A DNA stretch of 64,000 nt from Pseudomonas sp. GV085 (lineage in GTDB: Bacteria; Pseudomonadota; Gammaproteobacteria; Pseudomonadales; Pseudomonadaceae), in contig NZ_QAOV01000011.1 of assembly GCF_003050925.1 (NCBI RefSeq), positions 1 to 64,000 on the forward strand, written 5' to 3'. This document shows positions 25,542 through 34,697 of this stretch, one piece after another. A program made the position numbers and the translations under genes. Every line of letters begins with the position of its first letter. Positions within the stretch are counted from its first letter, which is position 1. The notes beneath the pieces were generated by a model. It had not been told where the DNA came from. It searched no databases and saw only the letters and a list, made by a program, of their open reading frames with translations.

Positions 25542-27453
25542 CGGCGTTGGTTCGCAGCGGATTACTCAGGCGTCCGACGATGTCGGCGTGGCTGTCGTGC
25601 AAGCGCATGCGCATGAACGATTTGGCCGGCCAATCCTGCTCCAGCAGGGCCTGACGCTCGCTTTCCCAGCGTCCCGGTTCGACGTGCTCGCGCACGCTCT
25701 CGAAGCACTGTTCAACGTGCGTGGCCAAGCGCTCCCAAAGGCTGTTTTCCGGCACATTCCAGTGGCGGGCGCAGAGCAACGTCAACTCACCGAGGTGGCA
25801 CATGAACGTGGTGTGCAGGAGCTTGTCGCGAACAAAACCGGCGTCGTCGTACAGGGTCATTTTCGGATCGTGCAGCTGGATATCCAGACCCTTGGCGTGC
25901 AGGGTTTTGCGATCGATGCGAATGTCGCCGAAGTCACGCAGCAGCAACCGATTCAACTGCCCGTCAGCGCCCATCACCATGAAGCTGTTTTGCTGGTGCG
26001 CTTCGAACGCCACGCCATACATCAGGTAGATGCCCAGCAGGCTCGGGACGGCAATCGACAGGTAATCGTCGAAGAACGCCAGCATGGCGTCGCTGTCGTC
26101 ACGGCCCTGAGCCAGTTGCACCCAGTCACGCAGCAACGGTTGTTCGAATTCGTTGACGGCGAACAGGCTGCCGACCGGCACGGCCAGTTCGCCTTCTTGC
26201 AGCAGGGTCAGCGGGTTGTCGCGGTACAACACGGCGGCATGCCGGGACCGTTCGTCATTGGCCGGTTGTGGCGCGTAGTGTACGCCGATGCGTTCCGGCA
26301 CGATGTTCAGCAGGCGCTGAATCTGCGGTTCGTGATCGAGAATCTGCAGTAGCAGTTGGCTGATGCGCGGTCCCATCCGGGCCGAGCGCGGCGACACGGT
26401 GCGCTGCACGCTGGTCAGGCGCAGGGCCACCGGCAACTTGACCATCGGCGCAACGCGGCTGGCCTCTGGTACGACGGTGCGGAAGGACATGGTCGGATGG
26501 CCAGTGAAGGCAACGATGTCGGTGATGATCAGCAGGTTGTCGGCGATCTCGCCGGCGAACGAATTGGGCAGCTCTTCATTGACTTGCCATGGGTGCGACG
26601 GCAGCGGGAGGTAGTCCGTTGCCTCCAGGCCCCGTTGCTGCAAATGCTGCCGCAATTGTTCGGCGGCCTGCGGGAAGTGGCCTTGCCACCAGTCCCAGTA
26701 ATCGGCAGTGCCGGCCAGTGATTCGACGTGGGTGTACTGACGGTGCAGGGCGCACAGCACAATCGGAAAACTCGCTTCGAATTCCGGCGAGAAAGCGATG
26801 ACCTGCGCAGCGCTCAAGCCCAGTTTGGTCTTGTAGTTAGGATGCCAGGGGTGGCCGAGCGTGCCCCACTGTTCGAGCAATGACGTCGGGTTCTGGTGGT
26901 CGGGGCTGGCTTTGAGCCAGGCGAACAGATTGTCGTTGTGCTCGCTGTCGATCTGCTCTCTCAGGCGCTCGGTCCATCCACGGTGGAACGCCAGGCACAG
27001 GGTGTCGTTGCTGTAGCTATCGTCCAGCTCGCGGGCCAGACGTTCCAGTACTTGCGGGGAGGCGGGCGGGTTGAGCTGAGTGCTGAGGTGGGCGAGCAGT
27101 TCGCTGGGCAACTGGATTTTATGTGGCAGGCTGTCGGGGGTGTGCAGGACGATGCTGCCACGCACGTCCCAGCTGTTCATTCTTCCGCCCCTCAGGTGGT
27201 CGAAGCAAAGTTGCGCACTGTCGCCAAGCGGCAGCCAGCAACGACTGTTGTCGTCGTACTCGCAGGCGTCGGGGTTGATCAGACCTTCGCGAAACAGCGC
27301 CTGGATCAGGCGTTGGAAGCAGCGCTGGGCGGCGGGCTCCAGGGCATTGCTCAAATGGTCGAGGGTGATGCGGTGGGACTGGAAGGCAGGAGTGCCGAGG
27401 GCTTCGCTCCAGTTTGAGAGCAATTGCTGCTGTTTTTGCGTGTAAGCGCGCAT
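25531..27453 (-). CDS. IucA/IucC-family NIS siderophore synthetase
   Basis: 640 aa, typical length. NIS motifs: GHPWHPNYKTKLG (200-212), PLPSHPWQ (283-290), KLPVALRLTSVQRT (339-352), FEAHQQNS (483-490) and LLRDFGD (504-510), which form the ATP and carboxylate sites. Such enzymes adenylate citrate and join it to an amine or alcohol. Only one synthetase is present, and iucB/iucD are absent, so aerobactin is ruled out by context. A rhizoferrin-like citrate-diamine product is a plausible guess. AAGGAG precedes the ATG at 27453. Confidence 0.92.
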   Translation of the reverse strand: MRAYTQKQQQLLSNWSEALGTPAFQSHRITLDHLSNALEPAAQRCFQRLIQALFREGLINPDACEYDDNSRCWLPLGDSAQLCFDHLRGGRMNSWDVRGSIVLHTPDSLPHKIQLPSELLAHLSTQLNPPASPQVLERLARELDDSYSNDTLCLAFHRGWTERLREQIDSEHNDNLFAWLKASPDHQNPTSLLEQWGTLGHPWHPNYKTKLGLSAAQVIAFSPEFEASFPIVLCALHRQYTHVESLAGTADYWDWWQGHFPQAAEQLRQHLQQRGLEATDYLPLPSHPWQVNEELPNSFAGEIADNLLIITDIVAFTGHPTMSFRTVVPEASRVAPMVKLPVALRLTSVQRTVSPRSARMGPRISQLLLQILDHEPQIQRLLNIVPERIGVHYAPQPANDERSRHAAVLYRDNPLTLLQEGELAVPVGSLFAVNEFEQPLLRDWVQLAQGRDDSDAMLAFFDDYLSIAVPSLLGIYLMYGVAFEAHQQNSFMVMGADGQLNRLLLRDFGDIRIDRKTLHAKGLDIQLHDPKMTLYDDAGFVRDKLLHTTFMCHLGELTLLCARHWNVPENSLWERLATHVEQCFESVREHVEPGRWESERQALLEQDWPAKSFMRMRLHDSHADIVGRLSNPLRTNADAR

Positions 27454-27514
27454 CGGGTCCGACTCCTTCTGGACGGTGGTTTAACTGAATGCGCGCAGAG
27501 AATACATTTTTCAA

Positions 27515-27535
27515 ATTATAATGCAAATGATAGCA
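27515..27535 (-). promoter_or_regulatory. Candidate Fur box over the siderophore promoter
   Basis: TATAATGCAAATGATAGCA (27517-27535) agrees with 11 of 19 positions of the Fur consensus. On the minus strand a perfect TATAAT at 27515-27520 could be the -10 of the operon, so Fur binding would block it. It lies 62-82 bases before the synthetase start. The match is moderate. Confidence 0.5.
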
Positions 27536-27565
27536 ATTCCTACTTGTAGTGTGGAAAACTCCTTT

Positions 27566-28495
27566 TCAGAGGCCAGCCAGGGGTTTGCTCAAGACCATGT
27601 AGCGCTCTCCCACCTTCCGCGCATACTCCTCCAGCACCTGCTGACACAAGGCCACAATTTCCTCGACCCACTCAACACCCACCCGCCACGACACCACCAC
27701 CTGCAAGTCGGGTGGTCGCTGATCGATATCCAGCAAGGTCAATTCGCCACGCGCCAGTTCCTCGGCCACCAGCACCGGCGGCAACGCGCCGATGCCAAAG
27801 CCATCGCGCAGCAGCCGGGTAATGGCCGACACCGAGTTCACGCAGTTCAACCGTGGCATCATCACGCCATTGGCCTGCATCAGGGCGAGCACTTCCTGAT
27901 GCGGGTGGGAGTTTTTCGAGTAGGTGATGATCCGCTCTTTCGCCAGATCGGCGACGCCTGAATACTCACGGTTGTACAGGGAGTTGCTCGCGACAATCCA
28001 GCCCATGGGGTGGCTGGCCAGTTCCAGGCTGCGCACGCTTTCCTGGCGCAGCAGGTCGGTTTGCAGAATCACATCGAGAAAGCCTTTTTGCAGCTGATCG
28101 CAGAGGTTGAGCGAGGTATCGGCCACCAGCTCGATTTCCACCAGCGGGTAGTGATCAGTCATCTGCGCCACCAACGGGCTGAGCCAGGTGTGGATCACCG
28201 TATCCATCACGCCGATGCGCACCCGTCCGGCCTTGCTCGATCGGGTCTCGATCGACTGCTTGAGTGCCTGCATGGTGTCCATCATCTGCTCGGCGTAATC
28301 GAGCACTTTGAGGCCTTCGGGCGTCAGGCTCACGCCGCGCGAATCCCGCAGAAACAGCTTTACCCCGAGCTCGCCTTCAAGCACCGCAATTCGGCTGGAG
28401 ATCGAGGCCTGGGTGGTGAAGAGCTTGTCGGCGGTCAGGCGAAAACTCTTGAGTCGGGCGACCCAGACGAAAGTCTCGAGAAACTTCAGGTTCAT
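27566..28495 (-). CDS. LysR-family regulator of the pxp operon
   Basis: 309 aa: HTH at about 3-60 (FRLTADKLFTTQASISSRIAVLE) and a LysR effector domain (about 92-295). It is transcribed away from MFS-pxpABC across a 147-bp gap, the usual arrangement of a LysR gene and its target. The CTTA-TGTC-TAAG sequence at 28510-28521 in the gap is a possible T-N11-A-like site. The effector may be 5-oxoproline; inference. Confidence 0.88.
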   Translation of the reverse strand: MNLKFLETFVWVARLKSFRLTADKLFTTQASISSRIAVLEGELGVKLFLRDSRGVSLTPEGLKVLDYAEQMMDTMQALKQSIETRSSKAGRVRIGVMDTVIHTWLSPLVAQMTDHYPLVEIELVADTSLNLCDQLQKGFLDVILQTDLLRQESVRSLELASHPMGWIVASNSLYNREYSGVADLAKERIITYSKNSHPHQEVLALMQANGVMMPRLNCVNSVSAITRLLRDGFGIGALPPVLVAEELARGELTLLDIDQRPPDLQVVVSWRVGVEWVEEIVALCQQVLEEYARKVGERYMVLSKPLAGL

Positions 28496-28642
28496 GGGAT
28501 AAAGATTTCTTATGTCTAAGGCGGGTTTTTATTAGTTGGACGCAGCAGGGACGCGCGTCCAAGAATCGACGCATCCGGTTCCCCACGATAGGCGTCGTCG
28601 GGGCTCAGAACAATACCAATAAAATCAGCGCGGAGATTTGCC

Positions 28643-29929
28643 ATGAGTGCGCCCGACACCCCCTTCATCCCGAAAGTCTCGGCCCGTCCGGGACCTTTCG
28701 ACTGGTATCGCAACATCAATCAGCAGGAACGCCGCACCTTCTGGAGCTGCAAGATCGGCTATGGCCTGGACGGTATGGACACCCAGATGCTCAGCTTCGT
28801 GGTGCCGACCCTGATTGCCATGTGGGGCATCACCACCGGCCAGGCCGGGCTGATTCATACCAGCACCCTGATCGCTTCGGCCATCGGTGGCTGGGTGGCG
28901 GGGATTCTCTCCGACCGCATTGGTCGTGTGCGCACCTTGCAACTGACGGTGCTGTGGTTTGCCTTCTTCACCTTCCTCTGCGGCTTTGCCCAGAGCTACG
29001 AGCAACTGCTGATTGCACGGACCTTGATGGGCTTCGGTTTCGGCGGTGAGTGGACGGCCGGCGCGGTGCTGATCGGCGAAGTGATCCGTGCTCAGGACCG
29101 CGGCAAGGCAGTGGGCATGGTGCAGTCCGGCTGGGCGCTGGGTTGGGGGCTGACGGCGATTCTGTATGCGCTGCTGTTCTCGGTGTTGCCACCGGAAGAC
29201 GCCTGGCGTGCGCTGTTCATCCTCGGCATCGTGCCGGCGATCTTCGTGATTTTCGTCCGCCGTCTGGTCAAGGACCCGGAAATCTATCGTGAAGCCAAAG
29301 CGAAACAGGAGCCGGGCAACCCGTCGAAGTTCTACGAGATCTTCGCCCCCGGCATGCTCTTCACCACGATTCGCGCTTCGTTGCTGACCACCGGTGCGCT
29401 GGGCGGTTACTACGCGATCACGTCCTGGCTACCGACTTTTCTGAAGAACGAACGCGGTTTGAGCGTACTCAATACCAGCGGTTATCTGGCAATGGTGATC
29501 ATCGGTTCCTACGTGGGTTATGTCATCAGCGCCTATTTGACCGACATCCTGGGGCGTAAAAAGAACTTCATCCTGTTCGCCGTGGGCTCGTTCACCATTG
29601 TGTTGCTGTACACCCAACTGCCGGTCAGCAACGGCGTGATGCTGTGGCTGGGCTTCCCGCTGGGTTTCTTCGCCTCGGGGATCTTCAGCGGCATGGGCGC
29701 ATTCCTGACCGAGTTGTTCCCTACACGCATTCGCGGTTCGGGCCAGGGTTTTTGCTACAACATCGGCCGGGCGCTGGCGGCGTTGTTCCCGCTGCTGATC
29801 GGCCTGCTCAGCCAGACCGTGCCGCTGAGTGTGGGCATTGGTGCCTTTGCGGCGGTTTCCTACGGAGTGGTGATCCTCGCGGCCCTGAGCCTGCCGGAAA
29901 CCCGTGGCAAGCAACTCGACGCCCGGTAA
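28643..29929 (+). CDS. MFS transporter, probable 5-oxoproline/organic acid importer
   Basis: 428 aa with twelve helices; motifs GLDGMDTQMLSFVVP, GGWVAGILSDRIGRVR and RTLMGFGFGGEW mark the aromatic acid/sialate symporter branch (AAHS/SHS). GGAG lies at good spacing before the ATG. It precedes pxpA by 73 bp, with a CTGCGGG/CCCGCAG hairpin (29938-29969) between. Import of the 5-oxoproline used by PxpABC is inferred from context. Confidence 0.87.
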   Translation: MSAPDTPFIPKVSARPGPFDWYRNINQQERRTFWSCKIGYGLDGMDTQMLSFVVPTLIAMWGITTGQAGLIHTSTLIASAIGGWVAGILSDRIGRVRTLQLTVLWFAFFTFLCGFAQSYEQLLIARTLMGFGFGGEWTAGAVLIGEVIRAQDRGKAVGMVQSGWALGWGLTAILYALLFSVLPPEDAWRALFILGIVPAIFVIFVRRLVKDPEIYREAKAKQEPGNPSKFYEIFAPGMLFTTIRASLLTTGALGGYYAITSWLPTFLKNERGLSVLNTSGYLAMVIIGSYVGYVISAYLTDILGRKKNFILFAVGSFTIVLLYTQLPVSNGVMLWLGFPLGFFASGIFSGMGAFLTELFPTRIRGSGQGFCYNIGRALAALFPLLIGLLSQTVPLSVGIGAFAAVSYGVVILAALSLPETRGKQLDAR

Positions 29930-30002
29930 CTGATAACCTGCGGGCTTGTCTTACAGATATGTCCCGCAGCTAAAAAGATTAATGCCTACAGGAGTGTTCA
30001 GC

Positions 30003-30755
30003 GTGAGCCGCCTGCTATTGAACTGCGACATCGGCGAGAGTTTCGGCAACTGGACCATGGGTCTGGACGCAGAAATCATGCCCTTTATCGATTGCGCCAA
30101 CATTGCCTGCGGTTTTCACGCCGGCGACCCGAGCGTCATGCGCAAGACCGTCAGCCTGGCCCTCAGCCACGGTGTGCAAGTTGGCGCGCATCCGGCCTAT
30201 CAGGACCTGGTGGGGTTCGGCCGTCGCTCCATGGCGTATGCCACCCAGGAGCTTCAAGACATTCTGCATTACCAGATCGGCGCCCTCGACGGTATCTGCC
30301 AGGCCCAGGGTGGTCGGGTCAGTTACGTCAAACCCCATGGCGCGATGTACAACGACATGATGGCCAACCCGGCGCAGTTGCGCGCCGTGCTGCAAGCGGT
30401 GGCGTCCTATGACCGCAACCTGCCGCTGATGTTGATGGCAACCCGCGACAACAGCGCCGCCCAACAACTGGGTGATGAATACGGCGTGACGCTGTGGTTC
30501 GAGGCCTTCGCCGACCGCGTCTACGACAGCGCCGGCAGGCTGGTGTCGCGACAACTGCCGGGAGCGGTGCATCACGACCCGCAAACAATTATCGAGCAAG
30601 CGCTGACCATTGCCCGTGGTGACAACCTGACCGCCAGCGACGGCAGCGCCCTGTATTTGCGGGCCGACACCCTCTGCGTGCACGGCGACAACGCCAGTTC
30701 GGTCGCTGCCGTGCAACGCATCCGTGAAGCCTTGAACCGGCAGAGCGCGTCATGA
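30003..30755 (+). CDS. pxpA: 5-oxoprolinase subunit A (LamB/YcsF)
   Basis: 250 aa from a GTG at 30003 with AGGAG 8 bp upstream. LLNCDIGESFGNW and the metal-lining ANIACGFHAGDP and KPHGAMYNDM are family signatures. PxpA with PxpB and PxpC hydrolyses 5-oxo-L-proline to glutamate using ATP. The stop overlaps the pxpB start (ATGA). Confidence 0.95.
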   Translation: MSRLLLNCDIGESFGNWTMGLDAEIMPFIDCANIACGFHAGDPSVMRKTVSLALSHGVQVGAHPAYQDLVGFGRRSMAYATQELQDILHYQIGALDGICQAQGGRVSYVKPHGAMYNDMMANPAQLRAVLQAVASYDRNLPLMLMATRDNSAAQQLGDEYGVTLWFEAFADRVYDSAGRLVSRQLPGAVHHDPQTIIEQALTIARGDNLTASDGSALYLRADTLCVHGDNASSVAAVQRIREALNRQSAS

Positions 30756-31456
30756 AACTGCGGGTGGAAGTGGTGGCGCTGGATTGCCTGATGGTGCGCC
30801 TGTTCGATGAAATTGCCGAAACCAACATGCCGTGGATGCTGGCGGCCAGTGAAAGTCTGCGGGCGGCGTTCGCCGGGCATCTGATTGATCTGGTGCCGTC
30901 CTACACCACCTTGATGGTGCATTACGACTTGACCGCGCTGAATCCCGCCCGGGCCCGGGAGTTGATTGCCCAGGCGCTGATCGATCTGTCGCCCAACGCT
31001 CATGCCAGCGGTAAATGTCATGTGTTGCCGGTGTGGTACGACTTGAGCGTCGGACCGGAGCTGAACCTGTTGTCGCAACGCAGCGGGTTGGCGGTGGAGG
31101 AGGTGATCCGTCGTCACAGCGAGCGTGAATATCAGGTGTTCGCCCTGGGCTTTGCGCCGGGCTTCGCCTTCATGGGGCTGGTGGAAGAGATACTTGCCAC
31201 GCCGCGTCTGAACACGCCACGCAAGAAAGTCGCGGCCGGCAGTGTCGGCATCGCCGAACGGCAGACGGCGGCTTACCCGGTGGTGTCGCCGGGCGGCTGG
31301 AACCTGATTGGCCGCACGCCGGCCAAACTGTTCGATCGCCACCGTGACGGCTACAGCCTGATGCAACCCGGTGACACCGTACGGTTCGAAGCGATCGGCC
31401 ATGCCGAGTTCATTAACCTGGGCGGTGACGACACGCCACTGGAGGCCCGGGCATGA
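30752..31456 (+). CDS. pxpB: 5-oxoprolinase subunit B (KipI)
   Basis: 234 aa. The end half contains FALGFAPGFAFMGLVEE, TPRKKVAAGSVGIAERQTAAYP and PGGWNLIGRTP, the KipI/Allophanate-hydrolase subunit 1 core. Together with PxpC it forms the ATP-binding part that phosphorylates 5-oxoproline. Both ends overlap neighbours by 4 bp, so translation is coupled across the three subunits. Confidence 0.95.
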   Translation: MKLRVEVVALDCLMVRLFDEIAETNMPWMLAASESLRAAFAGHLIDLVPSYTTLMVHYDLTALNPARARELIAQALIDLSPNAHASGKCHVLPVWYDLSVGPELNLLSQRSGLAVEEVIRRHSEREYQVFALGFAPGFAFMGLVEEILATPRLNTPRKKVAAGSVGIAERQTAAYPVVSPGGWNLIGRTPAKLFDRHRDGYSLMQPGDTVRFEAIGHAEFINLGGDDTPLEARA

Positions 31457-32376
31457 GTCGTCTGGCGATTGAAGCGAGTACGCCGCTGTGCCTGTTGCAG
31501 GATGCCGGTCGATTCGGCGTGCGGCATCTGGGCGTGACCCAGGGCGGAGCGGCCGATTGGCGTTCGATGTCCTGGGCCAACTGGCTGCTGGGCAACGGGC
31601 TGGATGCGACGGTGATTGAAATCACCCTCGGCGGATTCACCGTGGTGGCCGAGGAAGACTGCGTGCTGGCCTTGGCCGGAGCGGATCTGGGCGCGCTGGT
31701 GGACGGCGAGGCACTGGCACCGTGGCGCAGTTTCAGGCTGCACAAAGGTCAGCGTTTGCAATTCACTCGGCCGTTGCTCGGCGCCCGGGCCTATCTGGCG
31801 GCGCCGGGTGGGTTTGATGCACCGAAAGTGCTGGGCAGCAGCGCGACGGTGGTCCGTGAGGAACTCGGCGGCCTGGACGGTATGGGCCATGCGCTGGGTA
31901 AGGGCGCGTCATTGAGCTATTCCGGCAACTCGGTGATGTTGCTGCGCGAAATGACCGCAGACCAGCGGCCGGACTTGAACCTTGATGCCCCGTTGGACCT
32001 GGTCCTCGGTGCACAGATCGGTGAGTTCAGCGGGCAGAGCCTGTTCGACGCGTTCAATAGCGTGTGGAGCCTCGACAGCCGGGCCGACCGCATGGGCATT
32101 CGCCTGTTGGGTACGGCGCTGCAGTACCAGGGCAAACCGATGATTTCCGAAGGCATTCCGTTGGGGGCCGTGCAGGTACCGCCCGACGGGCAGCCGATCG
32201 TGTTACTCAATGATCGGCAGACCATTGGTGGTTACCCGCGTCTGGGAGCGTTGACGCCGTTGACGCTGGCGCGATTGGCGCAGTGTTTGCCAGGGGCGCG
32301 GGTGCGGTTGCGGCCGGTGGTGCAGGAGGTTGCGCACCGGGAGCATGTCGAATATTTGCTCCGTTTTACAGTTTGA
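31453..32376 (+). CDS. pxpC: 5-oxoprolinase subunit C (KipA)
   Basis: 307 aa of the biotin-dependent carboxyltransferase/KipA family: LQDAGRFGVRHLGVTQGGAAD, then NSVWSLDSRADRMGIRLLG and GYPRLGALTPLTLARLAQ. No biotin attachment site is needed. It completes the PxpABC complex. A long inverted repeat begins at the stop codon and may end the transcript. Confidence 0.95.
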   Translation: MSRLAIEASTPLCLLQDAGRFGVRHLGVTQGGAADWRSMSWANWLLGNGLDATVIEITLGGFTVVAEEDCVLALAGADLGALVDGEALAPWRSFRLHKGQRLQFTRPLLGARAYLAAPGGFDAPKVLGSSATVVREELGGLDGMGHALGKGASLSYSGNSVMLLREMTADQRPDLNLDAPLDLVLGAQIGEFSGQSLFDAFNSVWSLDSRADRMGIRLLGTALQYQGKPMISEGIPLGAVQVPPDGQPIVLLNDRQTIGGYPRLGALTPLTLARLAQCLPGARVRLRPVVQEVAHREHVEYLLRFTV

Positions 32377-32448
32377 AGATCAAAAGATCGCAGCCTGCGG
32401 CAGCTCCTACACCGATCTCTGTAGGAGCTGCCGCAGGCTGCGATCTTT
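32376..32448. repeat. Type C inverted repeat, reversed polarity
   Basis: Left arm 32376-32411 and right arm 32420-32448 share 29 bp of complementary sequence related to the 20104 element (CTGCGGCAGCTCC in place of CTTCGGCAGCTCC). Here the AAGATCAAAAG end comes first, the reverse of the 20104 and 42126 copies. It abuts the pxpC stop. Confidence 0.88.
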
Positions 32449-32464
32449 CAGGGCCGTCACGCGG

Positions 32465-33643
32465 TCATTTGGACAAAAACCGCATCCCTTCCTCCAACCC
32501 GCGAAGGGTCAACGGATACATCTGGCCCTCGATCAAATCGCGCACGATGTTGGTCGAGGAGGTATAGCCCCAGGTGTCCTTCGGGTACGGGTTGATCCAG
32601 ATGAGCTTCTTGTACTTCTCCTTGAACCGCTGCATCCACACGTAACCGGCTTCTTCGTTCCAATGCTCGACGCTGCCGCCCGGCTGGGTGATTTCGTAGG
32701 GCGCCATGGCGGCGTCGCCGATGAAGATCACTTTGTAGTCGGCGCCGTACTTGTGCAGCAGGTCCATGGTCGAGGTGCGCTCGGAAGTGCGGCGCATGTT
32801 GTTCTTCCACACCGATTCATAAATGAAGTTGTGGAAATAGAAGTACTCCAGGTGCTTGAACTCGGTCTTGCAGGCCGAGAACAGCTCCTCGCAAATCTTC
32901 ACGTGGGCGTCCATCGAGCCGCCGATGTCAAACAGCAGCAACAGCTTGACGGTGTTGCGCCGCTCCGGCCGCATCTGGATGTTCAGCAACCCGGCATCCC
33001 TGGCGGTGTGGTCGATGGTGCCATCGATGTCCAGTTCTTCCGCCGCGCCCTGACGGGCGAATTTGCGCAAGCGGCGCAGGGCGACCTTGATGTTGCGCGT
33101 ACCCAGCTCGACCGAGTCGTCGAGGTTCTTGTATTCGCGCTGGTCCCAGACCTTGGCCGCCTTGCCCTGGCGCTTGCCGGCATCGCCGACCCGAATGCCT
33201 TCCGGGTTGAAACCGCCGGAACCGAACGGGCTGGTGCCCCCGGTGCCGATCCACTTGTTGCCGCCGGCGTGGCGTTCCTTCTGTTCTTCGAGGCGTTTCT
33301 TGAACTCTTCGATCAGCTTGTCGAGGCCACCGAGGGACTGGATCGCCGCCCGCTCTTCATCGGTCAGCGAGCGTTCGAACTCCTTGCGCAGCCAGTCTTC
33401 GGGGATCAATGCCTGAAGATGATCGTCGAGCTTTTCCAGGCCATTGAAGTAGGCACCGAACGCCCGGTCGAATTTGTCGAAATGCTTTTCATCCTTTACC
33501 AGGATCGTCCTCGACAGGTAATAGAACTCGTCCATGTCGGCGAAGGTCACGCGCTGTTTCAGCGCGTTGATCAGGTCCAGCAGTTCACGCACCGAGACCG
33601 GCACCTTGGCTGCGCGCATTTCATTGAACAGGTTGAGCAACAT
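32465..33643 (-). CDS. VWA/CoxE-like protein
   Basis: 392 aa. A CoxE-type N-terminus (about 1-150) is followed by a von Willebrand A domain whose MIDAS starts LLLLFDIGGSMDAHV. The TSSTNIVRDL segment near the end closes the fold. Such proteins act with MoxR AAA ATPases as chaperones that mature or load metal into partner complexes. It follows the MoxR gene by 12 bp. The client is unknown. Confidence 0.9.
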   Translation of the reverse strand: MLLNLFNEMRAAKVPVSVRELLDLINALKQRVTFADMDEFYYLSRTILVKDEKHFDKFDRAFGAYFNGLEKLDDHLQALIPEDWLRKEFERSLTDEERAAIQSLGGLDKLIEEFKKRLEEQKERHAGGNKWIGTGGTSPFGSGGFNPEGIRVGDAGKRQGKAAKVWDQREYKNLDDSVELGTRNIKVALRRLRKFARQGAAEELDIDGTIDHTARDAGLLNIQMRPERRNTVKLLLLFDIGGSMDAHVKICEELFSACKTEFKHLEYFYFHNFIYESVWKNNMRRTSERTSTMDLLHKYGADYKVIFIGDAAMAPYEITQPGGSVEHWNEEAGYVWMQRFKEKYKKLIWINPYPKDTWGYTSSTNIVRDLIEGQMYPLTLRGLEEGMRFLSK

Positions 33644-33655
33644 GGCATCAGCCTC

Positions 33656-34501
33656 TTAGCGGGTGCCGCGACGGCTCATGAACGCCAGACGCTCCAGCAA
33701 TTGCACGTCCTGTTCGTTTTTCACCAAAGCACCGGCCAGCGGCGGGATGGCCTTGGTCGGATCGCGCTCGCGCAGCACCGCTTCGCCGATGTTGTCGGCC
33801 ATCAGCAGCTTCAACCAGTCCACCAGCTCGGAGGTCGAAGGCTTCTTCTTCAGGCCCGGCACTTTGCGCACGTCGAAGAACACGTCCAGCGCTTCGCTGA
33901 CCAGGTCTTTCTTGATGTCCGGGTAGTGCACGTCGACGATCCGCTGCATGGTCACGCGGTCGGGGAAGGCGATGTAGTGGAAGAAGCAGCGACGCAGGAA
34001 GGCGTCCGGCAGCTCTTTCTCGTTGTTGGAGGTAATGATGATGATCGGGCGCTTCTTGGCCTTGATGGTCTCGTCGATCTCGTAAACGTAGAACTCCATC
34101 TTGTCGAGTTCTTGCAGCAGGTCGTTGGGGAATTCGATGTCGGCCTTGTCGATTTCATCGATCAGCAGGATGACCCGCTCTTCGGATTCGAAGGCTTCCC
34201 AGAGCTTGCCCTTTTTCAGGTAGTTGCGAACGTCGTGGACCTTTTCCGTGCCGAGCTGCGAATCGCGCAGGCGGCTGACCGCGTCGTACTCATAGAGGCC
34301 CTGGTGAGCCTTGGTGGTGGATTTGATGTGCCAGGTGATCAGCTTGGCGCCAAAGGATTCGGCCAGTTGCTCGGCGAGCATGGTCTTGCCGGTGCCCGGT
34401 TCGCCCTTGACCAGCAACGGCCGTTCCAGGGTGATGGCGGCGTTGATCGCCAGCTTCAGGTCATCGGTGGCGACGTAGGCCTGGGTGCCTTCGAACTTCA
34501 T
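33656..34501 (-). CDS. MoxR-family AAA ATPase
   Basis: 281 aa. Walker A GEPGTGKT (about 33-40), Walker B VILLIDEIDKAD (about 110-121), sensor-type IIIITSNNEKELPDAFLRRC, and a C-terminal lid. It works as an oligomeric ATPase with the VWA protein encoded next to it. No dehydrogenase or gas-vesicle type client is adjacent, so the process it serves is open. Confidence 0.92.
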   Translation of the reverse strand: MKFEGTQAYVATDDLKLAINAAITLERPLLVKGEPGTGKTMLAEQLAESFGAKLITWHIKSTTKAHQGLYEYDAVSRLRDSQLGTEKVHDVRNYLKKGKLWEAFESEERVILLIDEIDKADIEFPNDLLQELDKMEFYVYEIDETIKAKKRPIIIITSNNEKELPDAFLRRCFFHYIAFPDRVTMQRIVDVHYPDIKKDLVSEALDVFFDVRKVPGLKKKPSTSELVDWLKLLMADNIGEAVLRERDPTKAIPPLAGALVKNEQDVQLLERLAFMSRRGTR

Positions 34502-34642
34502 CTGCTAATCCTCGAACGGTAACGCCGACCTGTACGAGGCAGGGCGGGGGCGCAATAAAAGAGTCAGCCCCGACTATAACGCGGTGCCCGGTCGACTGTG
34601 AACGCAGACGGCTTATTCAGTCTCTGAATGGAGCGTCACATC

Positions 34643-34695
34643 TTGACTCGGTCTCGGTTGCTGGCCAGTATGGAGATATCGCCATTTTGGCGATA
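34643..34695 (+). promoter_or_regulatory. Promoter with inverted repeat at the transcript start
   Basis: TTGACT (34643-34648) with CAGTAT (34666-34671), 17-bp spacing, is a plausible sigma-70 promoter with a weak -10. An inverted repeat, TATCGCC (34677-34683) and GGCGATA (34689-34695), ends 2 bases before the first ATG. Such a site could bind a repressor or hide the ribosome site. Confidence 0.5.
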
Positions 34696-34697
34696 GC

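Noticed and set aside
32330..34522. A 730-codon frame antisense to the MoxR and VWA genes
   Set aside because: Same codon-bias effect. The sense proteins have clear AAA and MIDAS motifs and the antisense frame has none.
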